Of a DNA stretch of 8,311 nucleotides, positions 1-5,921 are shown in pieces (within the stretch, counting starts at the first letter, position 1; every line of letters starts with the position of its first letter). The stretch covers positions 1 through 8,311 of the forward strand of contig JAIQGB010000181.1 in assembly GCA_020072905.1 (NCBI GenBank), written 5' to 3'. This stretch comes from Terriglobia bacterium (GTDB lineage Bacteria > Acidobacteriota > Terriglobia > UBA7540). A program made the translations under genes and the position numbers. Below the pieces are notes generated by a model. The model saw only the letters and a list, made by a program, of their open reading frames with translations, was not told the origin of the DNA and did not search any database.

Positions 1-1
1 C

Positions 2-508
2 GCTTTTTCCCAAGTCAGCACGCCGGCGCTCTATGTGACCGACGCCGTCGTGCTGGGGGCCTTGGGCTACCTGCTCTACCGGCGACTGAGCGACCCACAG
101 GTCCGCTATCTCTCGCTCGCCAGCGACTATTTCCCTCTGTTCCTGCTCCTCGGGCTGGGGACCTCGGGCGTTCTAATGCGCTACTTCACGAGGATCGATG
201 TCATCGCCGTTAAGCAACTCGCCCTCGGCCTGGCAACCCTCACGCCCGTCGTTCCGACGGCGCTTGGCCCACTATTTTTCGTGCACTTGACCCTCCTCAG
301 CGCGCTCGTCGCCTATTTTCCTTTCAGCAAGCTGGTACACATGCCCGGGGTGTTTCTCAGCCCGACGAGGAACCTAGCCAATAACAACCGGATGAAGCGG
401 CACATTAACCCGTGGAACTACCCGGTTAACGTCCACACCTATCAGGAGTGGGAGGAAGAGTTTCGGGAGAAGATCGCGGCAGCCGGCTTGCCTTTTGAGG
501 GCGGATAA
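2..508 (+). CDS. dsrM: DsrM, C-terminal part (cytochrome b membrane subunit of the DsrMKJOP complex); 5' end outside the window
   Basis: The frame is open from the first bases of the window, so the GTG at 35 is internal and the gene begins to the left. About 168 residues remain, roughly the C-terminal half of a usual DsrM. Hydrophobic membrane segments lie at about residues 10-26, 42-60 and 85-108 of the visible part. Two histidines 18 residues apart (VHLTLL and SKLVHMPG) match the spacing of the second pair of haem b ligands in the NarI family. The cytoplasmic tail carries the DsrM-typical GVFLSPTRN and RHINPWN motifs. DsrM is a NarI-like dihaem cytochrome b that exchanges electrons with the menaquinone pool and passes them to or from DsrK. 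Its stop lies 3 bases before dsrK, so the two are surely co-transcribed. The identification is strong; the missing half cannot be judged. Confidence 0.93.
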   Translation, partial: AFSQVSTPALYVTDAVVLGALGYLLYRRLSDPQVRYLSLASDYFPLFLLLGLGTSGVLMRYFTRIDVIAVKQLALGLATLTPVVPTALGPLFFVHLTLLSALVAYFPFSKLVHMPGVFLSPTRNLANNNRMKRHINPWNYPVNVHTYQEWEEEFREKIAAAGLPFEGG

Positions 509-511
509 AGT

Positions 512-2131
512 ATGGCCGAACAAACCCCCAGCTCCGCGCAACTCGTGCAGATCGATTACCGGCCCCCCCGCCGGGATTGGACGGCGCCGGAGACCGTGTT
601 CCGCAAAGGAACCTTTTGCTATGCCGCCACACCGAAAAGCCTTCAGTACCTCGGCTCCCCCAACCCCCGCGTGTGGCAGCCCTATCAGCCGGACTGGAAA
701 CTGCCGCCGGACTGGAAGCAGATTGTCCTCGACGGAATGAAGGACCGGCTGAAGAAGTTCCGGTCCTTCCGATTGTTCATGGATATCTGCGTCCGTTGTG
801 GAGCCTGCGCGGACAAATGTCAATTCTACATTGGTTCGGGCGACCCCAAGAATATGCCGGTCCTCCGGGCGGAGCTCATCCGTTCGGTGTACCGCCGCTA
901 CTTCACGCTGTCGGGACGCCTGTTCGGGAGGCTGGCCGGAGCGCGCGACTTGACCGAGGACGTGCTCAAGGAGTGGTTCTATTACTTCTATCAGTGCACG
1001 GAATGTCGGCGCTGCTCGGTTTATTGCCCTTTCGGCATCGACACCGCGGAAGTGACCATGATCGCCAGGGAGTTGCTCAACCTCGTGGGCTGCAACATCA
1101 ACTGGGTCATGGAGCCGGTGGCGAACTGCCAGCGCACGGGAAACCACCTCGGCGTCCAACCTCACACCTTCGCGGACAGCATCGGTTTTGCCGTGGATGA
1201 CCTGAAAGATATCACCGGCGTGCGGGTCGAGGCGCCGATCAACCGCAAAGGGGCCGAGGTCCTCTTCGTGATGCCCTCGGCGGACTATTTCGCCTCTCCG
1301 CATTACTACACACTGCTGGGGTATCTTCAGTTGTTCCACGAGATCGGGCTCGACTACACGCTCAGCGCCTATGCTTCCGAGGGAGGAAACTTCGGCCTCT
1401 TCGGCTCTCACGAACTCATGAAGCAGTTGAACACCAAGATCTACGCGGAAGCCAAGCGGCTGGGGGTGAAGTGGATTCTGGGCGGGGAGTGCGGCCACAT
1501 GTGGCGCGTGCTCCACCAATACATGGACACCATGAATGGGCCGGCGGATTTCCTGGAAGAGCCGGTTTCGCCCGTCACCGGCACGCGGTTCGAAAATGCG
1601 CGCTCCACGCGCATGGTCCACATCTGCGAGTTCACCGCCGACCTCCTCCATCACCACAAGCTCCAGCTCGAGCCCAGCCGGAATGATGGTTGGAAGGTGA
1701 CCTTCCACGACTCGTGCAATCCCGCCCGCGCAATGGGCCTGCTCGAGGAACCGCGCTACATCTTGCGGCAGGTGTGCAAGCACTTTTACGAAATGCCTGA
1801 GAACACCATTCGCGAGCACACGTTCTGCTGTAGGAGCGGCGCGGGCCTCGGTAACGATGAGAACCTCGAAATGCGCTTGCGGGGCGGATTTCCGCGCGCC
1901 AATGCGGTGAAATACGTGAAGGAGAAATATGGGGTCAATCTCCTGACGTGCATTTGCGCCATCGACAAGGCCACTCTGCCTCCGCTGCTCGAGTACTGGG
2001 TAAAGGGAGTGGAAGTTGCCGGCGTCCACGAGTTGCTGGGAAACGCGCTGGTCATGAAGGACGAAAAGCACAGGACCACGGACTTGCGCGGCGAGCCGTT
2101 CCCCGGGAAGGAGGCGGAAGTCGGTGCGTGA
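512..2131 (+). CDS. dsrK: DsrK, HdrD-like iron-sulfur catalytic subunit of the DsrMKJOP complex
   Basis: This 539-residue cytoplasmic subunit is related to heterodisulfide reductase HdrD and is thought to act on the DsrC trisulfide/thiol pair. Two classical [4Fe-4S] motifs are visible: Cys93-x2-Cys96-x2-Cys99-x3-Cys103, and Cys162-x2-Cys165-x2-Cys168-x3-Cys172-Pro. The C-terminal half holds the cysteine-rich CCG region that binds the special catalytic cluster: Cys402 in HDSCNPAR, Cys439-Cys440 in FCCRSGAG, and Cys480/Cys482 in TCICA. A further conserved Cys327 sits in GGECGH. The ATG at 512 follows the dsrM stop by 3 bases, with a GAGGGCGGA stretch before it as a possible ribosome binding site. 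The end overlaps dsrJ by 8 bases. All cysteine sets are complete, the length is normal and there is no sign of damage. The gene for its partner DsrC is not in this window. Confidence 0.96.
   Translation: MAEQTPSSAQLVQIDYRPPRRDWTAPETVFRKGTFCYAATPKSLQYLGSPNPRVWQPYQPDWKLPPDWKQIVLDGMKDRLKKFRSFRLFMDICVRCGACADKCQFYIGSGDPKNMPVLRAELIRSVYRRYFTLSGRLFGRLAGARDLTEDVLKEWFYYFYQCTECRRCSVYCPFGIDTAEVTMIARELLNLVGCNINWVMEPVANCQRTGNHLGVQPHTFADSIGFAVDDLKDITGVRVEAPINRKGAEVLFVMPSADYFASPHYYTLLGYLQLFHEIGLDYTLSAYASEGGNFGLFGSHELMKQLNTKIYAEAKRLGVKWILGGECGHMWRVLHQYMDTMNGPADFLEEPVSPVTGTRFENARSTRMVHICEFTADLLHHHKLQLEPSRNDGWKVTFHDSCNPARAMGLLEEPRYILRQVCKHFYEMPENTIREHTFCCRSGAGLGNDENLEMRLRGGFPRANAVKYVKEKYGVNLLTCICAIDKATLPPLLEYWVKGVEVAGVHELLGNALVMKDEKHRTTDLRGEPFPGKEAEVGA
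2108..2114 (+). promoter_or_regulatory. Ribosome binding site of dsrJ
   Basis: An AAGGAGG box lies 9 bases before the GTG at 2124, inside the end of dsrK. It supports the GTG as the true dsrJ start, and the 8-base overlap suggests translational coupling. Confidence 0.75.
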
Positions 2132-2534
2132 CCGAAATCTGATCGTCGCCGGCCTCGTCGCTTTCCTCGCCCTGCTCACCTTTCCGGTCTGGTACAACCG
2201 GGCCGCGGGTACGACCTCCCGCCCGCCCGAGCTGAAACTGCCCGCCAGGGAAAAGCAGTGCGTTGCGCCCGTCAGCTACATGAGGAATTCGCACATGCAG
2301 TTGCTGATCCGCTGGCGGGAAGAGGCGGTTCGCCAGGACGTGCGAACGTTCACGGCCGCTGACGGAAGAACTTACAGAATCAGCCTGACCGGGACCTGCC
2401 TGAATTGCCACAGCAAACCGGATTTCTGCGACCGCTGCCACAACTATGCGGCGGTGAAGCCCGCTTGCTGGGACTGCCATCTGGACCCCGGCCAGATTCA
2501 GAAGGCAAGAGGGACGGAATATGCGCATCGATAG
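2124..2534 (+). CDS. dsrJ: DsrJ, periplasmic membrane-anchored trihaem cytochrome c
   Basis: The protein has 136 residues. Residues 6-24 form an uncleaved signal anchor, so the haem domain lies outside the membrane. Three c-type haem sites are packed near the C-terminus: CLNCH at 92-96, CDRCH at 102-106 and CWDCH at 115-119. Cys46, in KQCVAP, is followed by the SYMRNSHM block. In the Allochromatium vinosum protein a cysteine at this position is the proposed axial ligand of an unusual His/Cys haem, and the position is kept here. DsrJ is the periplasmic electron-transfer arm of the DsrMKJOP complex. The start is a GTG with a good AAGGAGG upstream. It overlaps dsrK by 8 bases and dsrO by 14 bases. 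Family, length and motifs are all regular, so confidence is high. Confidence 0.95.
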   Translation: MRDRNLIVAGLVAFLALLTFPVWYNRAAGTTSRPPELKLPAREKQCVAPVSYMRNSHMQLLIRWREEAVRQDVRTFTAADGRTYRISLTGTCLNCHSKPDFCDRCHNYAAVKPACWDCHLDPGQIQKARGTEYAHR

Positions 2535-3288
2535 GAGGACTCTCCTGCGCCTGGCGGGGGTCTCCCTCCTGGCGGGGGCGGGAAGAAAGGTCGCCAGTGC
2601 CCTGGCTGCCGTCGTCGGGTCGGGGCCGTCCGCTGCGCCGCCTCCGGCCCGCCGCTGGGCGATGGTGATCGATCTGCCGAAGTGCCTGAAGGACGAGAGT
2701 TGCACCAAATGCATCGCCGCTTGCCATCGCGCCCACAACGTCCCCCTCATTTCGGACCCCCGGCACGAAGTGAAGTGGATCTGGAAGGCCTCCTTCGAGG
2801 ATGCCTTTCCCTCGCAGGAAAGCACCTTAACCGCGCTGACCCTGCGTGGTAAGCAGGTTCCAGTGTTCTGCAACCACTGCGCAGACCCGCCTTGCGTGCG
2901 CGTCTGTCCCACCCAGGCCACCTGGAAGAGGCCGGACGGCATCGTGATGATGGATTGGCATCGCTGCATCGGCTGCCGATACTGCATGGTGGCCTGCCCT
3001 TACGGCTCGCGCAGCTTCAACTGGGTTGATCCGCGGCCCTATCTCGCGGAGTTGAATCCGGACTTTCCCACACGGACCAAGGGCGTCGTCGAGAAGTGCA
3101 CCCTCTGTTACGAGCGGCTGGAGAAAGGTCAGCTGCCCGCTTGTGTCGAAGCGTGCACCCCGAAGGCGATGGCTTTTGGCGACCTGGACGACCCGAAAAG
3201 CGAAGTTCGGCGGCTGCTTGAAGCGCGCTACAGCATCCGGCGCAAGCCCGAACTCGGCACGCAGCCGGAGATCTACTATCTCGTTTGA
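2521..3288 (+). CDS. dsrO: DsrO, Tat-exported iron-sulfur subunit of the DsrMKJOP complex
   Basis: The 255-residue protein begins with a twin-arginine signal (DRRTLLR, then a short hydrophobic stretch to about residue 33), so it is predicted to be exported folded to the periplasm. Sixteen cysteines fall into four groups that can each hold a [4Fe-4S] cluster: 55/61/64/68, 117/120/125/129, 149/152/155/159 and 193/196/208/212. The third has the classical CxxCxxCxxxCP form. The wider CLKDESCTKC group and the CTLCYERL motif are typical of the DsrO/HmeA/NrfC-like family. DsrO should carry electrons between DsrJ and the membrane subunit DsrP. It starts with ATG after an AGAGGGA box 6 bases upstream and overlaps dsrJ by 14 bases. 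It is intact, although its membrane partner DsrP is broken immediately downstream. Confidence 0.95.
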   Translation: MRIDRRTLLRLAGVSLLAGAGRKVASALAAVVGSGPSAAPPPARRWAMVIDLPKCLKDESCTKCIAACHRAHNVPLISDPRHEVKWIWKASFEDAFPSQESTLTALTLRGKQVPVFCNHCADPPCVRVCPTQATWKRPDGIVMMDWHRCIGCRYCMVACPYGSRSFNWVDPRPYLAELNPDFPTRTKGVVEKCTLCYERLEKGQLPACVEACTPKAMAFGDLDDPKSEVRRLLEARYSIRRKPELGTQPEIYYLV

Positions 3289-3297
3289 GAAGCCTCT

Positions 3298-4668
3298 ATG
3301 TTCATGTTTGAAAAGGCGGTCGTGGGAAGCAGGCGGTACTGGATATGGATCTCCTGCCTGCTGGCCGTCATCCTCATGGGCGTGGTCCCGTACTTCCGCC
3401 AACTCACCTACGGTTTGGGTATCACCGGCATGAGCAGGGACGTGATCTGGGGGCTTTACATTGCGCAGTTCACTTTCCTGGTGGGTGTCGTGGTCGGCAC
3501 CGGCCTTGCCGGGCTGGAAATGGCTGAGAACCTGGTAAATCGCGGCCTCAAGGTGACGATTCTGGAGATGCTCCCGCAAATCGCACCCGTGCTTGATCCA
3601 GAGATGTCTGAACGCGTGTGCCGTCATCTGGAGAGCCATCGTGTGGTCGTGCACGTAAGAGAACGAGTCAGCGGTTTTGAGGGCGATGCCGAAGGGGTCT
3701 GTCAAGTGAGGACGGAGTCGGGGACCGCTTTCCCTGCCGCTCTCGTTTTCCTGGGAATGGGGGTTCAGCCTGACACAACCTTGGCACAACGCGCCGGCCT
3801 CGAGATCGGCGCTACCGGGGGGATTCGCGTGGATGGCCCCCTGAGGACATCGGACTCCAGGATTTGGGCGGTGGGGGATGCCGTCCAAGTCGACGACGTG
3901 GTGACCGGTCTGCAGTGCGTTGTCCCGCTGGCGGGTCTCGCCAGCCGCCAGGGCCGAGTGGCGGCGGACTCGATCTGCGGGCGCGGGTCCAAGTTTCGCG
4001 GCACGCAGGCAACCGCTGTGTGCGGCTTCTTCGGCATGACCATTGCCGTGACCGGCGCTACACAGAAAACCTTGCGCCAGGCAGGTATCACCAATTATGA
4101 CGTGGTGTACCTCCACCCGGACAGCCATGCCACCTATTACCCCGGGGCCCGTCCGATCCACCTCAAACTGATCTTCTCAACTCCCCAGGGGCGGATTTTG
4201 GGCGCTCAGGCCGTGGGAGAGGACGGAGTCGAAAAACGCATCGACGTCATTGCCATGGCTATTCAGAAACAGGCCACGGTATTCGACCTGGAAGAATGTG
4301 AACTTTGCTACGCGCCCCAGTATGGCGCGGCCCGGGATCCGGTGAACCTCGCAGGCATGGTCGCCGCCAACGTCCTGCGTGGGGATGTGAAGTTGGCTTC
4401 CTGGCCTCAGCTCGGGGAGACGCCGGCGCTCATTTTGGATGTGAGGGAACCGCACGAATACGCTGCGGATCACATCGAGGGCGCCGTCAATATGCCGCTG
4501 ACCCAGTTGCGAAAAAGGTTGAGCGAGCTACCGCGGGAACGCGAGATCTGGACGAGTTGCGGCATGGGGGAGAGGTCCTACTACGCTTCCCGGATCCTGG
4601 TCCAAAACGGCTTTACGGTTCGCAACCTCTCTGGAGGCTATTTGACCTACTGGGGGTGGAATCCGTGA
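3298..4668 (+). CDS. Chimeric frame: N-terminus of DsrP joined to a CoA-disulfide-reductase-like flavoprotein (FAD domain missing) with C-terminal rhodanese
   Basis: The reading frame encodes 456 residues (453 if it starts at the ATG at 3304, which gives the usual MFEKA start). Residues 1 to about 63 are DsrP: the first membrane helix at about 15-31, then GLGITGMSRD and WGLYIAQFTF. At about residues 64-67 it becomes a pyridine-nucleotide-disulfide oxidoreductase. That part has GTGLAG (67-72) as the NAD-binding turn, AVGDA (191-195) as the second FAD contact, and a dimerisation domain at about 240-350. A rhodanese domain follows from about 372, with candidate catalytic Cys421 in TSCGMGERS. The first FAD-binding Rossmann domain with the redox cysteine, and about 85% of DsrP, are missing. 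Such flavoprotein-rhodanese proteins reduce CoA disulfides, persulfides or polysulfides. Neither parent activity is likely to survive here. It is either a deletion fusion or a misassembly. Confidence 0.85.
   Translation: MFMFEKAVVGSRRYWIWISCLLAVILMGVVPYFRQLTYGLGITGMSRDVIWGLYIAQFTFLVGVVVGTGLAGLEMAENLVNRGLKVTILEMLPQIAPVLDPEMSERVCRHLESHRVVVHVRERVSGFEGDAEGVCQVRTESGTAFPAALVFLGMGVQPDTTLAQRAGLEIGATGGIRVDGPLRTSDSRIWAVGDAVQVDDVVTGLQCVVPLAGLASRQGRVAADSICGRGSKFRGTQATAVCGFFGMTIAVTGATQKTLRQAGITNYDVVYLHPDSHATYYPGARPIHLKLIFSTPQGRILGAQAVGEDGVEKRIDVIAMAIQKQATVFDLEECELCYAPQYGAARDPVNLAGMVAANVLRGDVKLASWPQLGETPALILDVREPHEYAADHIEGAVNMPLTQLRKRLSELPREREIWTSCGMGERSYYASRILVQNGFTVRNLSGGYLTYWGWNP
3481..3501 (+). other. 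Fusion junction between dsrP and the flavoprotein gene
   Basis: Upstream of here the protein is clearly DsrP (FTFLVGV). Downstream it is clearly the NAD-binding Rossmann motif of a disulfide reductase (VVGTGLAGLEMAEN). The join is in frame and falls in a short GTG/GTC-rich stretch coding for repeated valines and glycines. Both parent genes could share bases there, which suits a microhomology deletion or a false assembly overlap. Confidence 0.7.
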
Positions 4669-5439
4669 AGTGCCGTCGTCCATCCGCTCCGAATTTGGAA
4701 CGCGCGGGTCGGGGCCTATCACTTTTGGGGCTTGTAGCGCCCCACGGCGCACGAACCGGCGGAAGGCCCGCGAGGAAGCCAGGCTGCGCAGCATCCGGCT
4801 GCGTTGGCCGCGGGGGAGAGAGCCGGCGAACAAGGCTTCCCGTTTTCGACCCAGGTGTTCGACCCAAAAGCTGTAGGTCCGACCAAACTGCTGCTCGAGT
4901 TCCTTGCGCAGACGGTGCGCCAGCTCCGGACTGCGCCCGCCGGTCGAGATAGCAATTTGGAAGTTCCCGCGCCGAACCACGGCGGGATAGTAAAAGTCGC
5001 AGCTCTTCGGGTCATCGACGGCATTGCACAGCACGCCGCGCCTGCGAGCCTGCTCGAAGACTTGTTTGTTGACGGAGGAGGATGAAGTTGCGACAACGAC
5101 CAACAGCATTCCATCGAGGTCGCGCGCTGTGAACTTCCGCCGAAGCCAAACGATCTTTTTCTCACGCGCCAGCCGCGCGACGCCGGGTGTGGCCTGGGGA
5201 GATACAACGCGCACTTGCGCGCCAGCTTGGATCAGGCTTTGCAGTTTGCTCTGTCCGACCCGGCCCGCCCCGACCACAAGGCACGGCCTCCCGTGGAGCT
5301 TGAGGAAGATCGGAAACAGGGGCGCGTCTGCTCTGCGTTTAACTTTCGGAGCGTTTTTGCCAGCCTTGCCGATCATCGGGAAGAAAAGCCGGTCAATCAA
5401 GCCTGTGGAGGGTTTCCGGCTCTCCGCATCCGCGGGCAT
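4528..5439 (-). CDS. cysG: Precorrin-2 dehydrogenase / sirohydrochlorin ferrochelatase (Met8 or CysG N-terminal type), siroheme synthesis
   Basis: This enzyme oxidises precorrin-2 with NAD and inserts iron, giving siroheme, the cofactor of DsrAB and other sulfite reductases. From the ATG at 5439 it has 303 residues. The core begins at LFPIFLKL (about residue 41). The NAD-binding GAGRVG is at 57-62, the NAVDD motif with the likely catalytic aspartate at about 139-143, and the ISTGGRSP motif at 164-171. Only the N-terminal CysG domain is present, without the methyltransferase. No start has a convincing ribosome binding site: a TTG at 5466 and an ATG at 5376 are alternatives. The family core ends near residue 231 (position about 4747). 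The remaining 72 or so residues are unlike the family and run antisense into the rhodanese end, so the normal stop may have been lost. It is convergent with the upstream frame and divergent from the sat side. Confidence 0.88.
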   Translation of the reverse strand: MPADAESRKPSTGLIDRLFFPMIGKAGKNAPKVKRRADAPLFPIFLKLHGRPCLVVGAGRVGQSKLQSLIQAGAQVRVVSPQATPGVARLAREKKIVWLRRKFTARDLDGMLLVVVATSSSSVNKQVFEQARRRGVLCNAVDDPKSCDFYYPAVVRRGNFQIAISTGGRSPELAHRLRKELEQQFGRTYSFWVEHLGRKREALFAGSLPRGQRSRMLRSLASSRAFRRFVRRGALQAPKVIGPDPRVPNSERMDDGTSRIPPPVGQIASREVANRKAVLDQDPGSVVGPLPHAATRPDLAFPR

Positions 5440-5619
5440 CGCCGGAGAGGGAACGACCCGAGTCAAGATCCTTGCGGGAAATGAAAGATTCAGCCGCTAC
5501 CTCTAGCCTATGAATCATTTGAAGTCCAACTGCTGTCCTTCGCACCCCCGGCTTTCGGGGTCACTCGGATGCGGCTTTACATGCTATCACACCCGCCAGC
5601 GCACGGGCTTCTCGGTTGA

Positions 5620-5912
5620 GGAGTTTCGTCGGCGGGCAAGCCAGTTTTTGCTGCGGAGAAGAGCCGACGGGAACTCCCGGGCCGCGCTGAAAGGGGAAAC
5701 GCATTGCCCCATCAGGGGCTGCCGGTTTACGCTGAATGCGGCGGGCTGATGCTCCTCGCGCAAGGCCTTGTGTGGCGCGGGCAGAGATTCAGTGTGGCGG
5801 GGGTATTGCCGTGCGCGGTGGGGGTGTGTCCGCAACCGCAGGGCACGGCTATTCAGTCCTGTCGGTGGACAGACCCAACCCGTTCTTCCCCGTTGGGCTG
5901 AGCGTCTTTGGA
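5620..5912 (+). pseudogene. dsrN: Remnant of a CbiA/CobB-type glutamine amidotransferase (possible dsrN), frameshifted and truncated
   Basis: The GLPVYAECGGLM block, coded from about 5719, is the hallmark around the nucleophilic cysteine of the CbiA/CobB glutaminase domain. It is followed in the same frame by VAGVLPCAVGVCPQPQG. At about 5842-5845 the similarity jumps to another frame and continues as HGYSVLSVDRPNPFFPVG, as expected for the family. One missing C after GGC would explain the jump. The family's next motif (GHEFHYS-like) is absent, and the frame runs straight into the sat ribosome binding site. Upstream, similarity fades before about 5647, and an in-frame stop sits at 5617. Only about 85 residues of a 450-residue protein remain, without the ATP-binding N-terminus. 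DsrN, a siroheme amidase candidate of dsr loci, belongs to this family. The dsr setting suggests dsrN, but a cobalamin cbiA cannot be excluded. Confidence 0.75.
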
Positions 5913-5914
5913 GG
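5910..5914 (+). promoter_or_regulatory. Ribosome binding site of sat
   Basis: A GGAGG box lies 7 bases before the ATG at 5922. It decides the sat start: the longer open frame upstream reads into the amidotransferase remnant and is not part of Sat. Confidence 0.8.
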
Positions 5915-5921
5915 ATTACTT

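Noticed and set aside
374..2197. A 607-codon open frame on the minus strand opposite dsrK
   Set aside because: It is the codon shadow of a GC-rich gene: no family similarity, no ribosome binding site, and the plus-strand DsrK has complete cysteine motifs.
2827..4161. A 444-codon minus-strand frame opposite dsrO and the fusion gene
   Set aside because: It has histidine- and arginine-rich composition without recognisable domains and lies wholly antisense to supported genes.
5525..5570. Possible hairpin or riboswitch before the amidotransferase remnant
   Set aside because: Only a 5-base ACCCC/GGGGT stem is evident, and I see no cobalamin-box or other riboswitch core.
5510..5749. A 79-codon plus-strand frame before the amidotransferase remnant
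   Set aside because: It is in a different frame from the recognisable family motifs, resembles nothing I know, and has no ribosome binding site.
5736..5921. A 62-residue N-terminal extension of Sat
   Set aside because: The extension reads out of frame through, then in frame with, the amidotransferase remnant. Sat homologues start near 5922, where a GGAGG box sits.
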